Shown: positions 1-21,861 of the stretch, piece by piece | How positions within the stretch are numbered: the first letter of the stretch is position 1 | How the letters are laid out: every line of letters begins with the position of its first letter | Origin: Crambe crambe | Taxonomy: Eukaryota; Porifera; Demospongiae; Poecilosclerida; Crambeidae | Length of the DNA: 64,000 bases | Reading direction: 5' to 3' | Assembly (NCBI GenBank): GCA_963924555.1 | Contig: OZ004589.1 | Location: forward strand, 7,192,001 to 7,256,000 | Position numbers and translations under genes: made by a program | Notes under the pieces: model-generated | The model's input: only the letters and a program-made list of their open reading frames with translations | Database searches by the model: none | Told to the model about the DNA's origin: nothing

Positions 1-494
1 TTGTCATCTGGGGCTGTGTTGTTATTGACCGAGGTTATACTGCTGGCTATGCTGTTATCACTTAAGAGGTTGCTGCTTGGAGTTGTGTCTGCTCTTCTTT
101 CACCTGCTGAGGCCGTGTTGTCCTTGCATGATGAGGTGATGGAGCTACTGTGGTATGAAAATGGCTGGATGATAATCACTCTCCTTTGCTGTCTGCGAGG
201 GTGTTTGAGTCTTTCAAACTGCATCAGAGACTTCCACTTCTTGAAGGTCTGCCTCTCAATGATGGTGATTTTGGACCGATCTCCTGCAAAGAGAGGAAAG
301 AGTCCACCTTCTTCCCCACTGCTTTGCTGAAGCAGCCACTCCAGGCAGTCTCTTGTTGAGGTAGAGGATGAAGATGGTTGTCTTTTCTTCTTCCCAATAG
401 CCAAGGCCTGGTGGATTTCTTTGATGAAGACATCTTTAGGGACTTGTTTGTGGTCAGAGGATGGGGTAGGAGCAGAGGGGAGGGAGGAAGCCAT
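1..494 (-). CDS. N-terminal part of unrecognised protein (runs off left edge)
   Basis: An open frame of 164 codons on the minus strand begins at an ATG at 494 and reaches the window edge without a stop. The product starts MASSLPSAPTPSS, is rich in Ser, Thr and basic residues, and has a lysine/arginine stretch (GKKKRQ) near residue 35. I see no signal peptide or membrane segment and no domain I can name. Its ATG lies 57 bases from the divergent receptor tyrosine kinase start, so the two genes share one short promoter. The low-complexity C-terminal half (residues about 110-164, Ser/Asn/Thr rich) suggests a disordered region. Function unknown. Confidence 0.6.
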   Translation of the reverse strand, partial: MASSLPSAPTPSSDHKQVPKDVFIKEIHQALAIGKKKRQPSSSSTSTRDCLEWLLQQSSGEEGGLFPLFAGDRSKITIIERQTFKKWKSLMQFERLKHPRRQQRRVIIIQPFSYHSSSITSSCKDNTASAGERRADTTPSSNLLSDNSIASSITSVNNNTAPDD

Positions 495-520
495 TATTAT
501 AATTAAAAAAATAATTAATA

Positions 521-539
521 AAGTGCTGACTCAGCACTT
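521..539. promoter_or_regulatory. Palindromic Maf recognition element (T-MARE) in bidirectional promoter
   Basis: A 19-bp palindrome centred on TGCTGACTCAGCA, the exact T-MARE consensus, lies in the 56-bp gap between two divergent start codons (494 and 551). T-MAREs are bound by Maf, CNC and Bach bZIP dimers and contain an AP-1 core. Occupancy is inferred from the match only. Confidence 0.6.
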
Positions 540-550
540 AGCTAATAAAG

Positions 551-3474
551 ATGCGGGCAGCCGTAGCAGTGTCGTTGGTTCTAACAGCAGCAGCGGCGAC
601 TGTTTGCGTGTCGCCCAGCGAGGCCCAGAACTGCAGAAATCCGCCTGCTTGGCTCTTCCTCTATGCAGAGGACATCAGAGTCATCTTTGGGGCCATTGAA
701 AGTGAGCTGGATAGGGTGGGTGGGGCATGTACATGTCTGTTGGCTAAGCTTGAGGCTCTATTCCTCGTCTAGCTGCAGTGAGTGCTAGAGAGCTAACTAT
801 GTAGCCATAAGCCATGTTTGCATACAGCTGTAGTGCTGCAGGTGCTAGTTTACACCCTCTTTGATTTCCACTCACACAGACTCAATACCACTGATCGAGG
901 ATGGACAGGTGATGTCAGTTCTCAGGTCATCTGAAGCAGTACTAGGAAACTTCTTCATCTTTGAGTCATTGGATGAGATTCCAGTAGTCTGGTGCATTCA
1001 AAGCAACGAGTTTGAGGTCAGTGAGCTTAGGATTTCCATTGAGAGAGAAAGAGTGAGAGAAAGTCTGCAGTTTCAATCCTTATAATTATCAGTAGCTATC
1101 CTCTTTATTATTGCTACGTATGCTCAGCTGTAGTGATATTAATATAGGAAATTCGATACTCTCTACTGCTTGAGTCTAGAAATGCGACAATAACTGCTAA
1201 TCCCACAACAACCATTGCACCACAAGGCACCATTACTGATAGACCTTACAGTGAGTCAGACCAAAACATCTAACTTTTTAAGAGTTGGCTAACTATGATT
1301 GTTTTCCTACAGGATTTCGGATCCGATTTCGGTGTTTTCCTACTGGTTCTCCACAGTCGGTCATCATCACTGTCTCTTTCAACAGCAGTAGTCCATCAGG
1401 AGAGAACTTCTGTCCTCTCCAGTTCTTCTTCGTAAAGAGATGTGATTCCACTGGTGAGGAATTGCATCCTCTTCTGTCTCTCATATCATTCTCTCCCTCC
1501 TCCTCCTCTTCCTCCTCCTCCCCTCCTCCTCCTCCACCTCCTTCTCCCTCCTCCTCCTCCACTCCTCCTCCCCTCCTCCTCCTCCTCCCCTCCCCTCCCC
1601 TTCCCCCTCCTCCTCCTCCTAGGGTCCAATCTGCTGCCAGATGAACTTCCAACTATGTTTGAGGCCATTGGAATCACAGGTATGTAAAAATCATTTAAGT
1701 GTTCTTAAATAGAAACTGAGGTATAATTCCATCTGCGTGCACTTTTTCCTCCTCCCTCTTGTGCAGACGGCTACATCAATGACACAGATATTTCCGTGAA
1801 GACAACCCAGCATATTGCGACCCAAATCATCACACCAGCAGGAGAGGGTGTGGTCCCCATGGTCTTGAAGGGTGTGCTGATCCCCCTGTGCACAATTATT
1901 TTGATTATCTCTGTGATTGCTGTCGTTGTTTGGGTGATGTGGTATCGACGATCAAGGAAGAAGCTTCTAATGGAGTTTAGCGCTGAGGCTGTGGGCTTAG
2001 CCTATCAGCAACTGTACATCTCATCGCTCAAGAAAGGACACCACGAGAAAGAGTTTCCGCTGCAGAAACTGAAAATTGTGCGCTCATTGGGTGAAGGAGC
2101 TTTTGGAATTGTTTCACAGGCGGAGGCAGAGGGGATCATTGAAGGGGAGCCCTTTACTGACGTGGCTGTGAAGCAGCTACGCCAGGGAAGCAATGAAGTG
2201 GATGATTTCTTCAGAGAGGTTGATTTCATGAGTGGTTTGAGCCACCCTAATATTGTCACACTGCTAGGTAAGACCCATTAAATTAATAAGGAAATATCAT
2301 TTTTAGATTAACTTACAGTACATGTAGCAGATTATATTATTGGCAGTACCTTTGGTTCCACACAGGAACATTTACTTTGCTTACTAGTGGACAGGCTAAG
2401 AGACTAAGATTAGAGCTTTCCAGGTCACATTATAGTTACACTGTTTTGCTGCAGGTGTGTGTAGTGCTGAAGAGCCTTACTCCATGATATTTGAGTTCAT
2501 GGATTTGGGAGACTTGCGCAGTTTCTTACGGGAGGCAGTGGGTCTCGGTGAGGATATGGAGATGTATGATGAAAACCAACAGGAAGATGAAGGAGACACG
2601 ACAGACGAATTGCTGAGCAACGAAGAACTACTAAGCATTACCCTCCAGGTGTCCCAAGGAATGGAATACATTTCTTCCAAGCATTTGGTGCACAGGGATC
2701 TTGCCTCTAGAAATTGCTTGGTTTCCACGGGGCTGGTGATTAAGATTGCTGACTTTGGCATGTCCAGAAATATTGATACGTCAGATTATTATAGGTAAGT
2801 ATACCCTGCTTTTTTCATGGGGCGGAGGAAAAGGGCTAGGGCAGAGGGAAAGGGCTAGGGTGGGGAAAAGGGCTAGGGCGGAGGAAAGGGACTAGGGCAG
2901 AGGAAAAGGGCTAGAGCGGAGGGAAAGGGCTAGGGAGGAGGAAAGGGAGGAGGAAAAGGGCTAGGATGGAGGACTAGGGTGGATGAAAAGGGCTAGCCTG
3001 GGTACGAGGCCATAACTTATACTGTAAGCCATTAAGAAGGGTCTTGATTTTGCAATAACCCTTCTCCCACAGGGTTAAGGGGTCAGCCTTGCTCCCGATT
3101 CGTTGGATGCCACCTGAGTCGATTCTCTATGGGAAGTTCACAACTGAGTCCGATATTTGGGCCTTCGGGATCCTCTTGTGGGAAATCTTCACATTTGGAC
3201 AGCAACCTTATTATGGAATAGCAGATGAGGAGGTGTGGACTATTTCCATAGTAACATGGAACCTTATATCCATTCCCATACTGGAATGGGAATCGATACT
3301 ATTTCGTTTTTATTCTCACAGGTGATAATGATGATAAAGGAGGGGAAGCACCCAGAGCCACCCCCTGATCGTCCTGCCAACCAGCTCATGCTCCAGTGCT
3401 GGAATCACACTCCTAAAAAGAGACCACCTTTCGAAGAATGTAGCAAAGAAATTCAACAGCTTTTATCAAGATAA
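551..3474 (+). CDS. Receptor tyrosine kinase, short ectodomain
   Basis: Nine exons (551-701, 880-1016, 1148-1250, 1313-1453, 1623-1679, 1767-2267, 2455-2794, 3073-3232, 3322-3474) join in phase to 580 aa. A signal peptide ([16 protein letters not shown]) is followed by about 200 residues of ectodomain with no domain I recognise, a membrane span near residues 228-255, and a complete kinase: glycine loop LGEGAFG (about 306), VAVKQL lysine, HRDLASRN catalytic loop (about 443), DFGMSR, and a WMPPES activation-segment end. The MIFEF...GDL hinge and [11 protein letters not shown] resemble the Trk/ROR/MuSK group. An acidic insert of about 30 residues ([20 protein letters not shown]) sits after the hinge. 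The protein ends right after the kinase, with no long C-tail. The exact subfamily and ligand are unknown. Confidence 0.92.
2817..2999. repeat. Minisatellite in RTK intron
   Basis: About eight degenerate copies of a unit of roughly 20 bp (gggctagggcggaggaaaa type) fill most of the intron between the two halves of the kinase domain. A CTGGGTACGAGG motif follows immediately (2998-3010), the same motif that ends the intron hairpins in Reeler genes R1 and R2. Confidence 0.8.
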
Positions 3475-3522
3475 CATTATATATTATTTTGGAAGCCATT
3501 TTTTCTTTTATTAAGAAGCCAT

Positions 3523-3536
3523 ACGCATGCGCAGTA
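3523..3536. promoter_or_regulatory. NRF1-like palindrome upstream of CARM1
   Basis: ACGCATGCGCAGTA lies 51 bp before the CARM1 start codon, in the 112-bp gap after the RTK stop. GCATGC with flanking CGC resembles the NRF1 consensus YGCGCAYGCGCR. The same CATGCGCAGTA string occurs upstream of Reeler genes R1, R4, R5 and R6. Confidence 0.5.
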
Positions 3537-3586
3537 GTATCCTGTGCTTCTAAAAAAAAATTCATGCCGAAAGGGTTGACTGAATA

Positions 3587-6032
3587 ATGGCAAATGGTCA
3601 AGACGACGATTCACAGCAACTTGAACTCAAACTCTGTGAGGTGCACCTTAAAGTGGTGGGTAGCGATCTGAAAATCCTTCAGGAATGTGAGGACAAGTTG
3701 GACCTCGTGTGCACGTGCAAAGGGAAGAGTTGTGAGGTAGTTCTTTACAGCGGTAAGTATTGGTAGCAGATAGAGTAGTTAAGGGAGCGTAATAAGTTCC
3801 CTGTGTGTTCGGAACTTTCATACAATAAGCTAGTCTTATATAGTTGAACGTCTTTTTCGTTTATGTGGAAAGGGGTCGATTTTTTAATAACGCAGGTAAA
3901 GACGAGATCTTAAAAGCTATCATAGGTGATTCCGCCCAAATCTATCGGGCTGGACCTACCATAGTATTTCTACGACTGCCCCATGGTTCAGCAATCATCA
4001 CCACTTCTTCACAGGCTGGTAAATACGAACTATCTCATAGTAAAACTCTCTTGACGACCTTTTACCAGATTCATCAGCACTGCTTTCTCATCTGGAATCC
4101 TCTGTGCCATCGGAGCAGAAATGGAGTGAACTGTCTGTGTTTAACTTGCGGACAGAGGAGAGTTCAGCAAAGCAGTACTTTCAATTTTATGGTTACCTGT
4201 CTCAACAGCAGAACATGCTTCAGGTGAGAGAGTTAGAGAGAAATGAAACCAACATGTATATATTATATAATCAACTGTAGGATTATGTAAGAACTGGTAC
4301 CTATCAAAGTGCCATGCACCAGAACATGGCTGATTTTAGAGACAAGGTACGTTTATGAAGTATAGTGAATACCTTGCTTTATACTATCCATTCCACCAGG
4401 TGGTATTGGATGTGGGAGCTGGGACAGGTGGGTCACATGATTATCATATGATAATAACCACCAGATATCCCTCTCCCCTGTGTACTATCTTGCAGGTGTC
4501 CTGTCTTTCTTTGCCCTGCAAGCTGGTGCCAGTAAAGTGTATGCAATTGAAGCCAGCAACATGGCCGCTCACTGCCAGAAGTTGGTCAAGGACAACCATT
4601 ATTCCAAGAAGATGACAGTCATCACAGGAAAAGTGGAAGAGGTGAGTACTGTAGGATTGAGAATTGAGAACTGGAAGGAGGTGGGTAGTGCAGATTGCAG
4701 GAGAATCGATAATAATATAGATTGCTCTCATTTTCATGTGCAATTTTACGTTAATTGAAGCAGCCTTAAAAAAAGGCAATCGATAGTTATACATAAGAGT
4801 TTATATACAGCACTGTGATTCTAGTGTGTAGGAGAATTGGTTTAAAATAGTTTAAAATAGCCTGCAGGTTGATTACCTCTGGCCTTATAAGCTTGCCTCT
4901 GGCCTAATAAGTTTACCTCTGACCTAAAACTTATGCCTCTGGCCTAATAAGCTTGCTTCTGGCCTACAGGTCATAATGCCTCCTATGCCCTACAGGTAGA
5001 AATTCCCGAGATGGTTGACATGATAATTTCCGAACCGATGGGTTACATGCTGTTCAACGAGAGGATGTTGGAGACTTACCTACATGCCAAGAAGTGGCTG
5101 AAGCCTGGAGGAAACATGTTCCCCACTAAAGGAATTCTCTACATTGCTCCATTCACTGATGAGGCCCTTTATGCTGAGCAGTTCAGCAAGGCTAATTTCT
5201 GGTAAATCAGTAATCTGAATTAGTAATCTGCTTGTAAACTATAGATAGATAATTTCAGTAATCTGTTAGTAACCTATCAGTAATCTGCTTGTAAACTATA
5301 GATACTTACTATACTTAGTGTTGTGTTAGTAAACTTTTTCTACTTTCAGGACTCAAAATAGTTTCCATGGTGTCAATGTGACCAGTCTGAGGGAAGAAGC
5401 ATTGGAGGAGTACTTCAGACAGCCTGTGCTGGTAAAGCTCCTTACTTGCTATGTATGTCCACTAAAATGAATTGATTCTAGGACACGTTTGATGTGCGGA
5501 TAGTGATGGCAAAACCTGTTGGGCACACAACGGACTTTCTGAAAGCGGATGAGAATGACCTCATCAAGTGAGTGATCACCTAATCTACCTTCTCCATCTG
5601 ACCGCTCTCCCCTTCCTCTTGTAGAATCAACATTCCTCTGCAGTACAAGATGTGGTCAACTGGCATGGTACATGGTCTGGCCTTCTGGTTTGACTGCGCT
5701 TTCTGCGGCTCAGAGTATGTCTATACATATCCCATTTTCACTTCCTTTCTCTCCCCCTCCCCTCCATCCCTCTCCCCCTTCCCTCTCTCCCCTCCGCCTC
5801 TCCCCCCTCCCCTCCATCCCTCTCCCCCTTCCCCCATCCCTCTCTCCCCTCCCCTCCCCTCCATCCCTCACTTGTTCCTCTCCTTCCTCTTCAGATCGAC
5901 AGTGTGGTTGTCCACTGCCCCTTTCCAACCCTTGACCCACTGGTACCAGATCAGAATGCTCCTCCCCAAACCAATGTTCCTCCACAAGGACCAGGAAATG
6001 ACAGGACTCCTCAGGCTCACAGCCAATGAAAG

Positions 6033-6065
<33 letters not shown>

Positions 6066-6876
6066 CATCATAATAGGTGAGTACTGCTGGCACATTTACT
6101 TTGTACACTCTTTTAGACAGAGTTATGATGTGACGATAGAGCTTGAGGTCACTGGAAGTGCCATCAAGTCAAAAACTTCTTACGACTTGAAGAACCCAAA
6201 CTTCCGTTACATGGCCTCGTCTCTATCTATACCTGGCACACTTCACGCCAATCCAACTGAAACTTACTACCAGGAAAACCCCCCCACTGCACACGAAACT
6301 TCTGTCCCCCCGGCCACTAACCACGCCCCTCCTCCACCTCCTCCTCAATTATTGAACCCCACAAGCCTACAAGTGACCAATCCACGCACTGGGAAGTCCG
6401 TATCTTCATCCCAGATACTCAACCCCCCCGCCCTTAATACCTACTATTCGTCATCAGCAGTGAACCCCATGTCCCCACAACAGACAATGAACCCGACGTC
6501 CCCCCAACCAACCGTCAATCCAATGTCCCCGCAACAACAACAAATGCCGTCTTCAGTCCCTCTAGTGCTGAACCCTGCAGCCCCCCAATTTGTGCCCATC
6601 CCTGATCACCACCATCATCGGCGAATTGGGCAGGGGGCCAGCAATGCAGGGCTGCTTTCGGCCCCTTCCAGTGGGGGTGGATTTTATCAATCCACTGCCA
6701 TGTATATGATGGGGGGCCAGCAGATGGTCTACTCTCAGTCCAATCCAAATATGGGGAGTGGAATCGGGCAGCAGAGTAAATATCAAGGGATAATGCAGGG
6801 GCCCTACCAGGGTCAACCAAACTCCTCCCCCCAATCCTCGAGACTGTATCTTAGCAACAGAAATCATTACTATTAG
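3587..6876 (+). CDS. CARM1: Histone-arginine methyltransferase CARM1 (PRMT4)
   Basis: Twelve exons (3587-3752, 3896-4018, 4069-4223, 4281-4346, 4400-4427, 4496-4641, 4996-5201, 5350-5431, 5482-5567, 5625-5714, 5895-6032, 6117-6876) join in phase to 681 aa. The N-terminal roughly 110 residues match the CARM1 PH-like domain. The family signature [14 protein letters not shown] is present, followed by SAM motif I (VLDVGAGTG), the double-E loop [15 protein letters not shown] and the LTHWYQ motif. CARM1 asymmetrically dimethylates arginines of histone H3 and coactivators in the nucleus. The C-terminal tail, encoded by one exon, is longer than in vertebrates (about 608 aa in human) and carries NPxSPQ-like repeats. 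Start chosen as the first ATG of the open first exon. Confidence 0.97.
4870..4980. repeat. 20-bp tandem repeat in CARM1 intron 6
   Basis: About five imperfect copies of gcctctggcctaataagctt, just before the acceptor of exon 7. No coding content. Confidence 0.75.
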
Positions 6877-7271
6877 TCTCTGCCTTGCAGTCATACTATG
6901 GAAAGTTTTGTGTATGATATTATATAGAGAAGAACATACTGCACCAGCTATACTAAAGTAGGGGTGATCATATCTAGTTGAGAGAGTGGTTTAGGAGTGG
7001 TATTTACTAAAGCCAAAGGGTGTGAGAGAGGTGCAACGGCCCATTTTTCTTTCATGTGGTTAAAACAATTAATAGCCACAAAATGAAGCACCACTCTAAT
7101 CAGTTTCACTGTGGAGGACCCTGCTAAACAAGGGTATAATATATCCAGTTGAGAAGAGCCCTTCCAACTCAAGTTGATTTTAAGTTTTAAAATAAATACG
7201 TTACAATCAGAGTAATGTTATAATTAGTGTATTTTTGTGCAAAAAATAATTAAAAAGGAATGGATACAACT
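6877..7271. other. Convergent intergenic spacer CARM1 / receptor phosphatase
   Basis: Holds both 3' ends. An AATAAA at 7191 on the plus strand is a plausible CARM1 polyadenylation signal. No further gene seen. Confidence 0.5.
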
Positions 7272-18718
<11,447 letters not shown>

Positions 18719-19077
18719 TTCCCGAAAAGCTATAGAATAAATCTGTTGTCCCCTACACCTTCCTTAACTTCATATACGCCTTCAGCTTTGTTTTTCTTTC
18801 TTTCTTTCACAAACACTGCTCTTAGCTAGATGCGCGGCAGCTGTGTTTTGTTGCGCATTAATTAGGGTGTGGTTTTAAGTCGATCATGACGTCAGATCAT
18901 GTCATCAACACCCGAAATCGTGCATGCGCGCGCGTGCAGTCCCTTTACCAGCTATAATGCATCATCGGACATGAGAGAGGGAATGGTTCAATAAAATAGG
19001 TTCGCATTCAAACTTGAAGTCTTGTAATAGATCTGCAATGGTACCTTCAATGGCTGCAAGCCTGAAGACATGTTAAA
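18719..19077. other. Receptor phosphatase promoter region
   Basis: The upstream side of the phosphatase ATG (18718). Contains a full palindromic CRE, TGACGTCA (18887-18894), and an alternating CpG-rich palindrome TGCATGCGCGCGCGTGCA (18921-18938). The 3' end of the neighbouring small gene also lies here. Confidence 0.5.
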
Positions 19078-19565
19078 TCATCTATAAGTACCATTATTAT
19101 GAAGTAGGTACCTTTTCTGCACTTGACTCTTCTCTTCGTCTTCATCACACTCACTAGTTCTGTCCTCCTCACCACTCAACTGATTTTTCACACCCACACT
19201 ACTCTCTTGAACCATAATTTGATACTTAACAGTAAGGCCAAGTTTCTCTTTTTCTTGTATTTGAATATCTTCTAGCTGTTTGGTCACCTCAGAGAAACCA
19301 CCTTCCCGAAAGACACCAATGAGATGTATTACTTCTTGAGACAGTGACTGAAAAATTGCTGTTATTCTAGCAATTGCTTGCTTGTAGTATTCTGAGCTAC
19401 ACTCACCGGCTGCATACTGGGACTGGACTCTGTCACTCAATCAAATGTAGTGAAACTAACATACCCATAAGATCATGCCTTTAAGCCTTACTTTCTCAAG
19501 AATTGATACTGAGTCTGTCTCTCCTCTTGTATGGAGAATACCCTTTTCACATTTTCAATATTCAT
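19078..19565 (-). CDS. Small coiled-coil protein, REX1BD-like
   Basis: Two exons (19565-19492, 19435-19078) join in phase to 143 aa: MNIENVKRVFSIQEERQTQY, then a helical region (GVFREGGFSEVTKQLEDIQ) and an acidic C-terminal tail with EEDRTSECDEDEEKSQ. Length and the pattern (a Q-E-E-R helix, a mid F-x-x-x-S-x-E-V segment and a final LEDIQ...EKEKL helix) remind me of the metazoan REX1BD family (required for excision 1-B domain), but this is recall, not a search. The in-frame upstream codons extend into PIGW, so the ATG at 19565 is preferred. It is divergent from PIGW with 88 bp between start codons. Confidence 0.6.
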
Positions 19566-19575
19566 CTCTAGCGGC

Positions 19576-19617
19576 GTCGACCCTTTACCTCCTATCAAAG
19601 AGAGGTAAAGGGTTGAC
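19576..19617. promoter_or_regulatory. Inverted repeat in REX1BD-like / PIGW bidirectional promoter
   Basis: Arms 19576-19591 and 19602-19617 pair at 15 of 16 positions around a 10-nt loop (arm core CCCTTTACCTC). It fills nearly half of the 88-bp gap between the two start codons. It could be a dimeric factor site or a 5'-UTR hairpin in either transcript. Confidence 0.7.
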
Positions 19618-19653
19618 GAAGAAACAACGGTGGGATTTAATTGGAAATTAGAA

Positions 19654-21358
19654 ATGGATTCGAAGTTAGAAAAAGAGGAGTTTGTTAGCGGATTAGAAGG
19701 CACTACTATCACTGAAATCTACTTAATAACTGTAACCCTATGCGTTGGTTATCTTCTACGATGCTGCGCACTAATTTGTTTCCCTTTCATCCGCAGAAAG
19801 GCATCCTCCAGTGTCATGGTCTCGTTTCTTCTAGAATACTCAACGACAGTCTTCCCAGCCGTTTTGATATTCACAGTACTGGCTGATTATACGACATATG
19901 TTCTATTTTTGGAACTTTTTATCACTGGAGTCATGATATCGAGTATTTATAGTTCATCAAAGATCCTCTCTTCCATAAAGAGTGCACTATCATCTCCGTT
20001 CCCACCACGTCTCCCTTTTCTCACTCTCACTCGCACTTACATTAATCTGTTCACTGCAGTAGCCATTTTAGGAGTTGATTTCAAGATTTATCCTCGTCGA
20101 TTAGCAAAAGCAGAGCTGTATGGAGCCGGTCTAATGGATGTCGGAGTGGGATCCTTTCTGATGGCTCATGGCCTCACATCGCCTGAGGCAAGAGAACAGG
20201 GACCCAATATCCGGGGAAATCCCCAACGTGGTTATTTCGGATTGATTGGACTCACTGTGAGACATGTTCTGCCCTTGCTTGTGTTGGGGTTTGTGCGTCT
20301 TCTAGCTGTCAAGACCTTAGGCTATCAGGAGCATGTGACTGAATATGGAGTGCACTGGAATTTCTTCTTCACTATAGCAACAGTCCGAGTAAGAGGTGGA
20401 TTTTTTCCCCTTTCCTCCTCCCCCCCCCCCCCCCCCACCCCCCACATTAAATACCAGTCCAGTAGCTTTGAAGAACATTTTTTATGTAATGATACTATTT
20501 CAGGTTCTCTGTTCACTTCTTCATCCACTACTTGTCTCTCTCCCATATGGCTATGGTGTGATAGCTGCAGTTGTGAGCACCCTTTACCAAGTTTCACTGC
20601 AGTGGGGTGATCTGGAGTCCTATATCCTTCTGGGTCCCAATGGAGATGGGTCCAGGAGAGGAATCTTGAGTGCAAACCGAGAAGGGATAGTATCATGTTT
20701 GGGTTATTTGGCGATATACACAGGTTGGATACAGATAGGAAAATGGCTCTTCAAGCCTAGGTATGTATAATGTGCAGTGTGTGCTAAGAACATTTCATTG
20801 TACTGTATTTCACCCTCAGGAAATTACTAAAGGATTTTCTACCTGTTGCGCTAACACTGCTTGTGGGGTTCATGTTCTTATGGTTGGTCACAGCTTGGTC
20901 AGACAAGTTCATCCACCCAATCTCACGAAGACTAGTCAATTTCTCCTACATTCTTTGGATTGTAGGTTTATTAAATGCTGAAAAGTTTTCATCCACCAAA
21001 CCTCTTCCCTTTTCCTATACAGTTTTCATATGGGGCTATGATTCTCTCTACGTTCCTCTTCATCGACCTCATTGTACTGGTCCTCTCTAATACCACCCAT
21101 ATGCCATGCCCTCCACCTTATAATCCTCAACAAGACCACGCGTCTCACCGAAATCCATTGTGTGGAGCTTCTGCAGTCGACTACAACCAGCTTGCATTCT
21201 TTCTGCTGGCTAATCTGTTGACTGGACTGGTCAACTTCTCCATGGACACACTACATGCCAGTGCAGTCTCGGCACTGGCTGTGCTGCTGCTGTACATGGC
21301 TACTCTTTTGGCAACTTTCACTCTGTTACACGTACTCCACATCAAAATCAAAGTTTAG
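19654..21358 (+). CDS. PIGW: GPI inositol-acyltransferase PIGW
   Basis: Four exons (19654-20388, 20504-20760, 20820-20961, 21023-21358) join in phase to 489 aa, close to the human 504. The protein is strongly hydrophobic with about a dozen membrane spans. Recognisable PIGW blocks are GSFLMAHG, RLLAVKTLGYQEHVTEYGVH (residues about 215-235), GREGIVS-like NREGIVSCLGYLAIY and the NPLCG/NQLAFFLLANLLTGLVN end. PIGW acylates the inositol ring of glucosaminyl-PI in the ER during GPI-anchor synthesis. An upstream in-frame GTG is not used as the start because the ATG at 19654 gives the expected N-terminus. It lies directly beside an array of proteins with GPI-like tails. Confidence 0.95.
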
Positions 21359-21800
21359 GGACCTTTCACCTTTTACCCCTAAGGTGATGCATGTGGTAAC
21401 TCAAGCAGATTAGGGGTAGGCTTAGATATTATGCTCAAATTTTATGCTCAAATTTTCTATTCTATTTTCAACAACAAAAAACCGTGTTCCGCTGTAGGCG
21501 CCGCGCCGTCAGACTAGTTCCGCTGCTGCTGATGAAGACTGCATGAGTAAAGCTTTAAACCAGTCACCTACGTAGTAGCTACCATAATGCTCAGAAAGCT
21601 TGACGCTGCAGTGCTGAGTCAGTGCAACCTTGATAAGCAGTAAATACTGCAACTCAAGCACTTTATGTACTGGCCTTAACATGTTTACTTGTAAATAGTG
21701 GGCCCTGTAATAATGTGCATCCACTTTGCTGTACTAATAGGCAAAAATCACCAAAATGCTACCTATTAAGTGGGAGGTGTGGCTCTTAGGCGTATTAGTG

Positions 21801-21833
21801 TGCGCATGTGCAATAAAATACTGCACATGCGCA
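21801..21833. promoter_or_regulatory. Paired NRF1-like inverted boxes, R1 promoter
   Basis: TGCGCATGTGCA (21801-21812) and its exact reverse complement TGCACATGCGCA (21822-21833) lie 29-61 bp before the R1 ATG. The same pair recurs at R2 (23600-23622), R3 (25400-25422) and R5 (35252-35284), and a single box at R4 (29344-29355) and R6 (39561-39572). The rest of 21359-21800 shows nothing I can name. Confidence 0.6.
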
Positions 21834-21861
21834 GTACACTGATGTATTAGACGCTCGAGAA

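Noticed and set aside
1285-1687. Pro/Ser-rich and Gly/Glu-rich frames
   Set aside because: They fall on the polypyrimidine-rich RTK intron between exons at 1453 and 1623.
19630-19653. Upstream GTG start extending PIGW
   Set aside because: A eukaryotic ATG at 19654 gives a normal PIGW N-terminus.
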